Source: Polyangia bacterium | GTDB lineage: Bacteria > Myxococcota_A > Polyangia > Nannocystales > Nannocystaceae | Assembly (NCBI GenBank): GCA_030430565.1 | Contig: JAUIKS010000009.1 | Location: 273,132-337,131, forward strand | Direction: 5' to 3' | DNA length: 64,000 bases | In this document: piece by piece, positions 25,295 to 33,832 of the stretch | Layout: each line of letters begins with the position of its first letter | Position numbering within the stretch: the stretch's first letter is position 1 | The notes under the pieces: model-generated | Seen by the model: only the letters and a program-made list of their open reading frames with translations | The model's database searches: none | What the model was told of the DNA's origin: nothing | Made by a program: the position numbers and the translations under genes

Positions 25295-27835
25295 TTATCG
25301 CAGGCCGTGGGCGCGGCGCAGCAACCACTCGCCGGCGAAGCCGAGGAGCACGAGCAGCAGCGCGCCCCAGCCGTCCCACAACGCGATCTGTCGTCGGCTC
25401 TCGACGCTGCGCAGGCCCGCGGTGTCATCGGGCGGGCGCAGCGGGAGGTCGTCGGGGAGGGCGGCGTCCCCCTGGTTGAGGCTGAGCGAGCGCGTGAGGC
25501 CACCTGTCTCCCGCGCCAGCAGCTCGAGGCGCGCGCGTCCCGGATCGGCGTCGAGCCACGCGAGCTCGTGGCCAGCCTCGCGCACGAGGAACACCCGGCG
25601 CGCGTGGGGGGCCACCTTGTCGCGGGCCTCGTCCCCCGCGTCGTCTTGGAGGTCGAGCGGGTCGTCTGGCTCCGAGGCGACGCGGCGGGCGCTGGCCTCG
25701 TAGGAGCCCGGGGGCAGCGGATCCAGGGTCTGCGCGGCGCGGCCGAGCCCATCGGTGCGCCACTCGCCGCGGGCGATGGCGTCCGCGTAGCTCTCCGCCG
25801 GCCCGGTCACCTTCGAGTCCGTGTCCGTCGTCTCGTCAGGATCGTCGGCGCTACCGGCGCTCTCCGCGAAGGAGTCGGCGTCGAGCGTCCCGCGGGTCAG
25901 CGGCCGGACCAACCAGCGGATCCCGACCTCGGGCTCGGGCGCGTAGCTCGCTGACAGCGCGGTGGCTCGCAGGGTGATGGGGTCTCGGGTGCCGTAGCTC
26001 GCGCGGTCGGTCTCGAGCGTCAGGCGCTCCGAGCTCGCGTCGCGCAGCAGCCAGCGGATCACGCCGAGCCAGAGGATGTCGTAGGGGCGGGCCCCGTCGA
26101 CCATTGGCAGGTCGGCCGCGAAGCCGAGTCGCCAGGTGCTGCCGGTCGCCAGGACGAGCACTCGTCCGCGGCCCGGCTCGGCGGTCATCAACAGCGGCAG
26201 CGTGCCCAGACCGTCCGGGTTTTGCCGCTCCATCAGGACCGTGGCCTGCAGCGGACCGCGTCCTGAGCCGAGGCCGGCGTTGACCTGGATCGCGTTGTAG
26301 CTGTCCAGCGCAGGCAGCCCGTCCCACCGCGTGAAGCCCGCTTCCGCGAGGCGCGCGGTGACCGGGTGCCGGCGGGCCGCGTCGGTCATGCGCGGGCGGA
26401 ACGGGCGGGTGTCGAGGCCGGTCGGCGCGTGGATGTCGACCGGCATGACCGCAGCCAGCTCCGGGTTGCTGTAGTCCCCGGTCGCCAGCCCCAGGTCGCC
26501 GCCGATCACCACCAGCGCGCCGCCCTCTTGCACGTACTGCGCGATGTTGCCCAGATACCGGCCGACCTGGTGATTCACGGCGTCGAAGTTGTGCAGGATC
26601 ACCAGGTCGAAGGAGCCCAGCTCGTCCTCAAACAGCGCGTCGGTGGGGAACGCGATCAGGCTCAGCGGAGCGCGGCGATCCTCGCGGTCGCTGTCGTCGA
26701 GACCGCGGAGAATGTAGTAGCTGAGCAGCTCGACGTTGGGGTCTTTGCGCATCAGCGTCCGCAGCGCGCGGACGTCCCAGTCCGGGCGCCCGGACACGTG
26801 CAGCACGCGGACCTTGTCGCGCAGGACCTTGACGATGAATGGCCAGCGGTTGTTGGCCGTGGTCGCCTCGCCCTTCAGCGGACGGACCACGACCTCAAAC
26901 ACATACTGGCCGGTTCGATCGGGCGCGACCTCAAAGCGAAGCGGCATCACCACGCCGTCGGCGGCCAGCTTCAGGGAGGTGCTCGCGATCGTCGTCCCGT
27001 CGCGGCGCAGCTCGATCTCGGTCTGCTCGCCCTCGAGGCCGTGGGCGACCAGCTCCACCTCGAACTCGCTGATGTTCTCGACGAACGCGAATTCGCCGCT
27101 GCGGACCTTCGTGATGCTGATGTCCCGCAGGTGCGGCGCGCCCGCGCTGATGGTCGTGATCGGGACGGCGAGCTGCTTCGCCATCTGCAGCAGCGCCGCG
27201 TCGGCGCCCTCGCTCTCGGCCACAAGACCGTCCGAGACCACCACGACCGCGGCGAGCGGGCGCGGGTCGACCGGGGCCGACCGCTTCGCGGACTTGTCCG
27301 GATCACGGGCCAATCGCGAGAGCGCCTGGGTCAGGTTCGACGCCGGGCCCTCCGCGGTCAGCGCGACGTTGTCACCGTCCTCCCCGGCGGTCAGCTCGCG
27401 GATCGCGCTAGACTCGGCGAACGCGCGAAACTCGAGATCGACGCCGCGCGCGCGCCAGCCAGCCAAGGTCTCCCGGGTGCGCTCATCGGCGAGCAGACGC
27501 TGCACCCGGTCCACGCGGCGCGCGGCCTCAGCCTTGGGGGCGCTGCGGTCCTCGATCCCCATGCTGGCGCTGTCGTCGAGCAGGACGACCACCCGCGGGC
27601 CGAATTCCCGCACATCATCGATCGCCAGGCTCACTTCAAAGGCGACCGCGACCAGGCCGGCGATCGCGAGGGTCCGGAGCGCGAGCAACGCGACGCGCGC
27701 GCGAGCCGGCAGAACGTCGTTGGAGTAGGCCGAATACGCCGCTTCCACGAGGGCCGCGAGCGCGCAGAGCACGAGCAGGACGACCGCCCAGGTCGGCGGC
27801 GTAAAGCCCGCGATCAATTGCCAGCGCTCGGTCAT
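25295..27835 (-). CDS. VWA-domain membrane protein with amidotransferase-like domain
   Basis: The 846-residue product has two N-terminal membrane helices (WAVVLLVLCALAALVEAAY, LRTLAIAGLVAVAFEV). A von Willebrand factor A domain follows, with a metal-ion site in LLDDSASMG and VVVSDGL. Residues about 350-570 resemble the class I glutamine amidotransferase-like domain common in this family (VRVLHVSGRPDWDVRALR, then FDLVILHNFD, then GGALVVIGGD), though without a clear catalytic Cys. A C-terminal hydrophobic segment (ALLLVLLGFAGEWLLRR) closes it. Such proteins occur with DUF4159 proteins and MoxR ATPases in gene sets of unknown function; here a DUF4159 gene lies directly upstream on the same strand, 18 bases away. 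Confidence 0.85.
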   Translation of the reverse strand: MTERWQLIAGFTPPTWAVVLLVLCALAALVEAAYSAYSNDVLPARARVALLALRTLAIAGLVAVAFEVSLAIDDVREFGPRVVVLLDDSASMGIEDRSAPKAEAARRVDRVQRLLADERTRETLAGWRARGVDLEFRAFAESSAIRELTAGEDGDNVALTAEGPASNLTQALSRLARDPDKSAKRSAPVDPRPLAAVVVVSDGLVAESEGADAALLQMAKQLAVPITTISAGAPHLRDISITKVRSGEFAFVENISEFEVELVAHGLEGEQTEIELRRDGTTIASTSLKLAADGVVMPLRFEVAPDRTGQYVFEVVVRPLKGEATTANNRWPFIVKVLRDKVRVLHVSGRPDWDVRALRTLMRKDPNVELLSYYILRGLDDSDREDRRAPLSLIAFPTDALFEDELGSFDLVILHNFDAVNHQVGRYLGNIAQYVQEGGALVVIGGDLGLATGDYSNPELAAVMPVDIHAPTGLDTRPFRPRMTDAARRHPVTARLAEAGFTRWDGLPALDSYNAIQVNAGLGSGRGPLQATVLMERQNPDGLGTLPLLMTAEPGRGRVLVLATGSTWRLGFAADLPMVDGARPYDILWLGVIRWLLRDASSERLTLETDRASYGTRDPITLRATALSASYAPEPEVGIRWLVRPLTRGTLDADSFAESAGSADDPDETTDTDSKVTGPAESYADAIARGEWRTDGLGRAAQTLDPLPPGSYEASARRVASEPDDPLDLQDDAGDEARDKVAPHARRVFLVREAGHELAWLDADPGRARLELLARETGGLTRSLSLNQGDAALPDDLPLRPPDDTAGLRSVESRRQIALWDGWGALLLVLLGFAGEWLLRRAHGLR

Positions 27836-27853
27836 ACGGCCTGCGTCAGTCAG

Positions 27854-28702
27854 TTAGCGCCAGTGTCGGCTCTGCAGCAACGTCTCGACGTGCGCGCGGT
27901 CCGACTTGTAGTCGGTGCAGGTCGCGTACAGCAGGATGTTGACCGCGAAGCGCAGCGCCCACTCGCGCTGCATGGGGCCGCCGGGGGTGCAGGGGTAGGC
28001 CGGGAGTCCATCCGGTTTACGGGCCAGCGCGCCGCCCAGGTCGTTGCGCAGCAGCAGGACCTTGAGGCGACCTTCTTCCTGGATCCCGAGCACATGGTCG
28101 AAGGTTCGCGTCCGGCCGACGGGCTCCTCGACGATGTAGAACGAGCGGTAGAGCACGTGGTCGCGCGCGACCCGCGTAACCAGCGAGCCGGGCAGAATCC
28201 GCCCGAGCATGGCCTTCACGTCACGCTCGAACTGCAGGTCGATCCCGCCGTCGGCGGCGTCGAAGACCAGCAGCCCGCCGAGGTCGACGAAGCGCCGCAG
28301 CTGCCCCTCGGCCTCGGCGCCGAGCGCGGGCATCCCGCCCTCGCCGGCAACGTAGAGGAACGGAGTGTCGAACAGCTGCCGACTCGTCGCCGTCACCGTG
28401 GTCGGTTCGCGGACGGGCTCGAGGCGTGTGCGCAGGCGCAACTCACTCGCCAGCTGCTGCATCGCGCCTGGCCGCGGGTTCCACGCGCCTGCATAGCGGA
28501 GCTGGGGAAGATCGATCCGCAGGACCTCACTTACGAGATCAGAGTTGAGCGCCGAGCGCTCGTTGAGGAAGCGCGACAGCGGGTCCGGGTCCTGCACGGC
28601 CTGCGCGTCACGCGGGCCGAACCAGCCGGCGAGGCCGAGTCCGAGGCCGAGACCGGCCCGTAGCCGCGCCAGGAATTGCCGCCGCTGAAGCTCGGTGGAC
28701 AC
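27854..28702 (-). CDS. DUF4159 domain-containing protein
   Basis: About 282 residues. The N-terminus RRQFLARLRAGLGLGLGLAG is Tat-signal-like, suggesting export after folding. The DUF4159 part covers most of the rest: LFDTPFLYVAGEGG, then RRFVDLGGLLVFDAADGG, RTFDHVLGIQ and VLLLRNDLGGAL, patterns typical of the family. The function is unknown. It lies upstream of the VWA/amidotransferase-like membrane gene, the usual partner. The GTG at 28702 is chosen because GGGGAG precedes it; a TTG at 28732 would add 10 residues and overlap the CAP gene. Confidence 0.8.
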   Translation of the reverse strand: MSTELQRRQFLARLRAGLGLGLGLAGWFGPRDAQAVQDPDPLSRFLNERSALNSDLVSEVLRIDLPQLRYAGAWNPRPGAMQQLASELRLRTRLEPVREPTTVTATSRQLFDTPFLYVAGEGGMPALGAEAEGQLRRFVDLGGLLVFDAADGGIDLQFERDVKAMLGRILPGSLVTRVARDHVLYRSFYIVEEPVGRTRTFDHVLGIQEEGRLKVLLLRNDLGGALARKPDGLPAYPCTPGGPMQREWALRFAVNILLYATCTDYKSDRAHVETLLQSRHWR

Positions 28703-28709
28703 CGAGGTG

Positions 28710-29465
28710 CTAGCTCCCCGCCGGTCGGCCAAAGGTCTGCGTCCAGTACAGGGTCAGCGCTCCGGAGCCCTCGACGAAGCCCGCGCCGAACTCCGTGTAG
28801 TCCGGCCCCATCATATTCGCGCAGTGGTCGTCGCTGGTCAGCAGCCCCGCGAGCGCCTGCTCGGCGCTCTCCAATGAGACGCCTCCGGCGAGGTTTTCTC
28901 CCGCAATTGCATAGCTGTAGCCCGCGTTGTTAAAGCGGTCACCCACCAGCTCCCCATCGGGGTTCTCGTGGCCGAAGAAGTCCCTGGTCGCCATGTCCAG
29001 CGAATGACTGCGGGCCGCGCACTGCGCTCGCGGGTTCATCACGAGCGGAGAAGCGGCTGGTAATTCTCCATGTTTTCCACAGGTTGTCGGTGAAGACCTC
29101 AAGTTGTTAACGGCCTCCAGCATCGCCTGCTCACGGGCGCCCCAATCCTCGAGCCAGCCGTTGACCGGGCGGTCGTCCGCGACCTGCTGACAGTACGGGC
29201 TCGCCCACGGATCATCGCCCTCGCTGGTGGTCGACGCCGCGCTGTCCGTCGTCGCCGCGCTATCCACGCTGGTCTCACCTGTCTCGCTCGCGTCGGTCGC
29301 GGCGGTCGCGCTATCGGTCGTCTCGGCTGTCCCGCCGTCCCCGGCATCGCCGCAGGCGAGCGCGATCGTCGCGGATAACGCGACTGTCGCAGCGAGCCGT
29401 GCCGTGACCGACTCAGTTCGGCGTAGCGATGACCAGGTCCCAGTAGGTCCCGTAGTTGACGTCAT
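28710..29465 (-). CDS. CAP (SCP/PR-1-like) domain lipoprotein
   Basis: The 251-residue product has an N-terminal signal with lipobox IALAC and a Thr/Ser/Asp/Ala-rich linker of about 55 residues. The CAP domain follows: MLEAVNNLRS, CAARSHSLDMATRDFFGHE with the conserved His, GYSYAIAGENLAGG, and LTSDDHCANMMGPDYTEFGAGF. The C-terminus TLYWTQTFGRP is the closing strand. Bacterial CAP proteins are extracellular or surface proteins of varied, often unknown, function. The ATG overlaps the end of the upstream CAP gene by 53 bases, an unusually long overlap. Confidence 0.85.
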   Translation of the reverse strand: MTSTTGPTGTWSSLRRTESVTARLAATVALSATIALACGDAGDGGTAETTDSATAATDASETGETSVDSAATTDSAASTTSEGDDPWASPYCQQVADDRPVNGWLEDWGAREQAMLEAVNNLRSSPTTCGKHGELPAASPLVMNPRAQCAARSHSLDMATRDFFGHENPDGELVGDRFNNAGYSYAIAGENLAGGVSLESAEQALAGLLTSDDHCANMMGPDYTEFGAGFVEGSGALTLYWTQTFGRPAGS

Positions 29466-30072
29466 CTTCGCCCTCCGCCTCCGCGGTCTGCGGCTCGCCC
29501 GCGTAGTAGACCCCGATCCCGATGTGGTCGAGCTCTTCGGTCATGAACTTCCAGCAGTGCGCCTCGTTGTTCATCCACTCCGCCACCGCGTCATCCGCGG
29601 ATGTCCAGCCGGCGCCGATCGTCTCGACGAAGGTGCTCCCACCGTAGCCGGCGAGCTCGAGGCGCTGGTTGGTGTTGAGCGCCTCGGGGTCCTCGGGATC
29701 CGCGTAGTCGACGTAGCCCTTGGCCTCCATATCGAGGGTGTGGATGCGCGCGGCGCACCGCAGGGACGGCTGGAGGCGCAGGGCCGGCAACGGCGGGTAG
29801 GTCGTGTCGCCGCACCGGCCGCCGAGACGGCGCTTCGAATTGATCAGCGAGACCACTCGCTCCTCGAGCTGCCGCGCCGTCGCGTCCCACTCCGCGACCG
29901 CGTCGCAAGCCGCGACCTCGGCGACCTCGCGCTCCTCCGACGGGCCCGGCTCCCCTGCGTCGCAGCCCAAGCCGAGCGCGAGCGCGCTGATGCCGAAGCC
30001 GAGCGCGAGCGCCCGCCCCGAACCATGACCAGAGCCACTGCCAGCGCGGAGGCGAGATTCGGACGTGAACAC
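29413..30072 (-). CDS. CAP-domain lipoprotein, diverged paralogue
   Basis: About 219 residues from the GTG at 30072 (a TTG at 30108 would add 12). The signal peptide ends in lipobox LGLGC, followed by an acidic linker. The CAP-like domain has LEERVVSLINSKRR, CAARIHTLDMEAKGYVDYAD (the usual His is not evident), and AVAEWMNNEAHCWKFMTEELDHIGIGVYY. It resembles its downstream neighbour in layout, so the pair probably arose by duplication, but this copy lacks the FFGHE-type metal site. The terminator at 30149-30182 just upstream acts on transcription coming from further upstream, so this gene needs its own promoter. Confidence 0.75.
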   Translation of the reverse strand: MFTSESRLRAGSGSGHGSGRALALGFGISALALGLGCDAGEPGPSEEREVAEVAACDAVAEWDATARQLEERVVSLINSKRRLGGRCGDTTYPPLPALRLQPSLRCAARIHTLDMEAKGYVDYADPEDPEALNTNQRLELAGYGGSTFVETIGAGWTSADDAVAEWMNNEAHCWKFMTEELDHIGIGVYYAGEPQTAEAEGEDDVNYGTYWDLVIATPN

Positions 30073-30148
30073 GTCTCGAGAGTAGCCACCGCCTCGCTCC
30101 CTGCGCAACCGCGGCGTCGCCGCGCGATTTCGAACCGCGCCGGGCCAA

Positions 30149-30182
30149 TAAAAACGGCCTCCTCGATACGCCGAGGAGGCCG
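30149..30182 (-). terminator. Rho-independent terminator (minus strand)
   Basis: Perfect 11-base arms CGGCCTCCTCG (30155-30165) and complement (30172-30182) with a 6-base loop; on the minus strand a TTTTTATT run follows. It ends a transcript coming from the gene-free tract to its right, where I see no protein gene on that strand. Confidence 0.8.
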
Positions 30183-31281
30183 GTGTGCCGGGACTACCCC
30201 GGGAACTGTGCTGGCGGGACGCCAGCGATGGCGTGAGACAACGCGAATAGGTTCAAGCCAGATACAAGCTAGGGGAGTAGGGGACTAAGCCAGTTAAGCG
30301 GAAAGCCAAGGAAGCGAGTTGATAAGGCAGGCTAGGTCAGGGAGCCGGAGCTGCGCCCGGCCCTGGGATGGTTGATAGGCGAAAACTGCGGAAGCTCGAA
30401 GAAACCAGTCAAACTCGTGAGCGGCGAGGGATGGGAGATGGTGCGTGGAGGCGGTGAGCAGGCCGAAGGAGTAGGGCGCCCGCTCGTCGTGCCGGTGAGT
30501 TCGTTGGATAGGCCAGGTAGATAAACCAGGTGGATAAGCCAGGTAGCTAAGTCAGGCAGTAAGCGAGGTCGATAAGCGAGGTTGATAAGCGAGGTCGATA
30601 AGTCAGCCGAGGAGGCGGGCTAGCGGGGGATAGACAGCTAGCGGATATGCCAAAGCGGCCAGGTCATGTCGCGCCGCGGAGTCTCCGGGGCACACGCTTG
30701 GATTTTGCAGGTTCGAGACCATCCCGAGCCGCTCTTCTAGGGGGTTGAAAATAAACTGGAAATCTACAGCAGGCCGAATCCGTGGTCAGCCGCGCGCACC
30801 CTGCCATGACGCCAGTGTCCGGATCGTCGCGGGCGTTCGGGGCGCGCGTGACAGCGATGTCGTACCCAGGTTCTCGCGGCGCTCGAGCGAGCGATCGAGC
30901 GCGCGCGCGACTCAGCGAGCGCCGCGTTCACGGTCCGCGTCAGCGCGCGACTGATCGGGCCGTCGCGTCGATCGGATCGACCTACGACAGCGCTTCGCGC
31001 AGCAATTCCAAACGCCGAAGGAGTTGCGCTTGCCCTCGGGCGCAAACGCGCTCTGTATTGATTCTGTCCGTAGAGACAGGTGTTTGATCGGTCCCAACAG
31101 CCAGCTAAAAACCAGCGCGCGCGGGCTCGCGTCCTCGCTTGAAGACCGACGAATTCGCGGACCCTTGGCGAAAGTGTTGCTTTCACGCGACCTCATCGCG
31201 GCCGTGCGCGGCTACGCTGACAGTTGTATGCTGATCGTTGTGTGCTGAGCCTCGAGAGAGGGCCGCACGCGGGAGCGAACG
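30183..31281. other. 1.1-kb non-coding tract, candidate ncRNA locus
   Basis: No open frame here has a believable start, ribosome site or domain. The left half (30240-30660) is purine-rich on the plus strand and crowded with AAGCCAGG/AAGCGAGG-like words; the right half approaches phoU and must contain its promoter. A strong minus-strand terminator at the left edge implies a minus-strand transcript arising here, possibly a structured RNA. I compared it by eye with tmRNA, RNase P RNA and SRP RNA and found no match. Confidence 0.5.
30507..30608. repeat. 13-nt tandem repeat, consensus GATAAGCCAGGTN
   Basis: About eight head-to-tail units of 12-14 bases (GATAGGCCAGGTA, GATAAACCAGGTG, GATAAGCCAGGTA, GATAAGCGAGGTT and others). 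They are non-coding because stop codons fall within units. Scattered relatives occur at 30280-30340. Confidence 0.8.
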
Positions 31282-32019
31282 TTGGCCGGCAGTCACACGA
31301 ATCGGGCGTTTGAGAGCGAGCTGCGCTCGCTGCGTGAGGCCGTAGCGATCATGGGCGGACGCGTCGAGCAGATGCTCTCGCGCGCGATGCAGTCGCTGAT
31401 CGAGCGTGACACCAGCCTGGCCCAGCGGACCATCCAGGAGGACCCCAAGGTCAATCGCGCCGAGCTCGAGATCGACGAGCAGTGCCTGCGGATCCTCGCC
31501 CGACGCCAGCCGCTCGCCTCCGACCTCCGCTTCATCACGCTCGCGCTCAAGATGGTCAGCGACCTCGAGCGCATCGGCGACATCGCCGTCAACATCGCCG
31601 AGCGCGCCATCGACCTGAGCCGCTTCCCGCACGCTGCGGTCCTGCACGACGGGATCCCGCAGATGGAGACGGTCGTGCAGTCGATGATCCGCGACGCCAT
31701 CGACGCCTTCGTCAATCGTGACATCGAGACCGCCCGCCTCGTCATCGCCAACGACGACGAGATCGACACCCTCTACGACAAGGTCTTCAGCGAGCTCCTC
31801 CGCGCCATGCGAGAGAACAAGCGCGGCGAGGAGCTGCACGCGATGGTCCACGTCATGTCCGTCGCCAAGTGGCTCGAGCGCGTCGGCGACCACGCCGTCC
31901 ACCTCGCCGAGCTCGTCATCTTCATGATCGCCGGCACCGACGTGCGCCACAGCGGCAAGCTCGCCTCGCCCACCGGGCGCTTCCAGGTCGTCCCGCAGCG
32001 CCTCGCCAAGGCCGACTGA
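31282..32019 (+). CDS. phoU: Phosphate transport system regulator PhoU
   Basis: The 245-residue protein shows the two three-helix repeats of PhoU. The N-terminal half has LRSLREAVAIMGGRVEQML and then FITLALKMVSDLERIGDIA; the C-terminal half has HVMSVAKWLERVGDHAVHLAE. The paired E/DxxxD-type metal-binding patterns (DLERIGD and LERVGDH) are intact. PhoU negatively controls the PhoR/PhoB phosphate-starvation response together with the Pst transporter; no pst or pho genes are in this window. The TTG start is supported by GGGAG 8-12 bases upstream. Confidence 0.95.
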   Translation: MAGSHTNRAFESELRSLREAVAIMGGRVEQMLSRAMQSLIERDTSLAQRTIQEDPKVNRAELEIDEQCLRILARRQPLASDLRFITLALKMVSDLERIGDIAVNIAERAIDLSRFPHAAVLHDGIPQMETVVQSMIRDAIDAFVNRDIETARLVIANDDEIDTLYDKVFSELLRAMRENKRGEELHAMVHVMSVAKWLERVGDHAVHLAELVIFMIAGTDVRHSGKLASPTGRFQVVPQRLAKAD

Positions 32020-32218
32020 GCCCGTCGCTCGCGCGCTCGTCCGCCCCACCTAGCCCGGGGATGTTCGCACGTTGTGACGCCCGCATGGAGGCCCCCGCCG
32101 CCCCTCCGAGAGCCCCGCGGAACCCAGCGAAAAGCGACCTCGCGCCAAGGAGCCTACGAATCTCCGCGAGGAAAGGAGTCCCTGTAAAGGACAACTTCGC
32201 GCGACTAGCTCGAGACGA

Positions 32219-32608
32219 CTACTGCACGGAGCCAGCCGCACCAAAGGGCTTCACGACCGCCAAGTAACCCGCGACAGCGACCAGCGCCGGGATCAAGATC
32301 CACATCACCTTGCCGCTGCTCGGCTTGCGGTACAGCACCGTCATCGCCGCCGCCAGCAGCAGCCAGATCAACAGCTTCGGGTGCACCCACGCCGCCTTCC
32401 CGAGCGACAGGCCCAGCTTCGGCAGCATCCCGAAGCCCGCCACCAGGATCAGCAGCATCCCCACGCCGTGCGTCGCCGCCACCAAGCCGCGGGCCTGATT
32501 CGTCTCCCTCGTCCCGCCGTTGATCGCGTGCAGGCCGAGGCCGCCGAGCGCGAGCAGGACGAGCGAGATGCCCAGGATGTGCAGGACCAGGTAGAAGCTG
32601 TACGACAT
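32219..32608 (-). CDS. SirB2-like small membrane protein
   Basis: The 129-residue product has four hydrophobic helices (YLVLHILGISLVLLALGGLG, GVGMLLILVAGFGML, WVHPKLLIWLLLAAAMTVLY, IPALVAVAGYLAVV) and the H-P-K-x-x-x-W motif typical of small SirB/CopD-like inner-membrane proteins. No catalytic function is apparent. Start: ATG at 32608 directly before the first helix; a GTG-type start 11 codons upstream is less likely. It follows PhoU in convergent orientation, with a 199-base gap holding no gene. Confidence 0.65.
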   Translation of the reverse strand: MSYSFYLVLHILGISLVLLALGGLGLHAINGGTRETNQARGLVAATHGVGMLLILVAGFGMLPKLGLSLGKAAWVHPKLLIWLLLAAAMTVLYRKPSSGKVMWILIPALVAVAGYLAVVKPFGAAGSVQ

Positions 32609-32722
32609 CGGCGGTGGGGCGAGCGCGGCGCGAGACCACACGGGCGCGGTGAAGCGCGCGATCGTGGGGCGAGAGTGCCCGTCGGTTCACGCGCGCGCAA
32701 GTATCGTGCGCGCCGGGTGATC

Positions 32723-33796
32723 TCAGCCCTGTGGCGAGAGCGCGCGCGCGATCGCCTCGAGCTGCGCGACGAGCTCGCCGGCGTCCGGGGCCTCGCCTGC
32801 GGGTTCCTCCGACACGAGCCGCCCGAGGTGCTTCCCCGCGCGCGTCACCTCCTGGCTCGATCGCTCGAGGCGCCAGGTGACCAGCCCGAGATCCATCGCG
32901 AACTCGCGTAGCGGCGCGAGCTCCTCGGGCTGAATCGGGCGCGCGTCCGCGAGCAGCCGCGTGAGCGCGGCCTTGAGCTCTTCATCCTTACACGCGAGCT
33001 CAAACACGCGCTCGGCGAGATCGTCGGCCAACTGCAGGAGCGCGCTTGAACACTCCTCGACGGAGCGCCACCGCGACGCGTCGTGCTCGCGCTGCCGTGT
33101 CGCGATCTGCTTCGTCCGCGCGATGGCGGCGGCCAGCAGGGCTGCCAGCGCCGAGGCGTCGGGCGGACCCACCGGCGCCTCCCCTTGCGAGCGCGCGACC
33201 TCCGAGAGCTGGGCCTGCATCACGTCGCGGGCGCGCGAGAGCGACTCGATCTGCTCGAGGAAGGCGTGCAGCCGCTCACGGAGCCCGTCGAGCTTCGCGT
33301 CCGTATCCCGTACACCCGCGAGCGCGGCGCGTACCAGCTCGTGCTGCTCGGTGTTGGTGAGCCCGGCGTCGCACATACGAGCCGCGAGGCCCTCGGTGGA
33401 GTAGGAGAGCGCGCTGACGCAGTCTCCGAGTTCGTCGTCGGTCGCCGAGGGCTTATTGGCGAGCTGGATGAGATCGGTGATGTCGCGCCCGAGCTTCCTG
33501 TGCTCCTTCCCGCAGGCGAGGAGCACGCGCGCGAAGGACTCACTCAGTCGCCCCAGCTTGTATAGGTCCCGCGAGAAGCCAGACGACTCCTCCCGCAGCC
33601 GCTGGAGCAGCGCCGCGTCCTCGACGCTCGCCGCGCCCAGCGTGACCGCGGCGTCGAGGCGCGCGTAGACGTCTCGAAGGTTCGGCTGCAGCGCGCGCAG
33701 GAGCCCGCGCAGCGCGTCTCGCTCGCCGCGAGCCTCGGCGAGCTCGCGCTCGAGCGCGGCGACGCGCGCTCCTTCAACGCCTGTCTCTTCCGTCAC
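32723..33796 (-). CDS. Hypothetical coiled-coil protein
   Basis: The 357-residue protein is almost entirely helical. A strong N-terminal coiled coil (VAALERELAEARGERDALRG) is followed by long amphipathic segments, with no signal peptide or membrane helix. I recognise no family; it could be a cytoplasmic scaffold. It lies between the SirB2-like gene and the CusA-type gene on the same strand, 36 bases from the latter's end, so read-through from the efflux operon is possible. Confidence 0.6.
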   Translation of the reverse strand: MTEETGVEGARVAALERELAEARGERDALRGLLRALQPNLRDVYARLDAAVTLGAASVEDAALLQRLREESSGFSRDLYKLGRLSESFARVLLACGKEHRKLGRDITDLIQLANKPSATDDELGDCVSALSYSTEGLAARMCDAGLTNTEQHELVRAALAGVRDTDAKLDGLRERLHAFLEQIESLSRARDVMQAQLSEVARSQGEAPVGPPDASALAALLAAAIARTKQIATRQREHDASRWRSVEECSSALLQLADDLAERVFELACKDEELKAALTRLLADARPIQPEELAPLREFAMDLGLVTWRLERSSQEVTRAGKHLGRLVSEEPAGEAPDAGELVAQLEAIARALSPQG

Positions 33797-33832
33797 CTCG
33801 GCAGCGTAGCGCAGCGCCGCGCGCGGGAGCGC

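Noticed and set aside
30655..30740. tRNA-like stretch with GCCAAAGCGGCC and GGTTCGAGACC
   Set aside because: The possible T-stem pairs in only three of five positions and no acceptor or anticodon stem can be built, so it is not a functional tRNA by eye.
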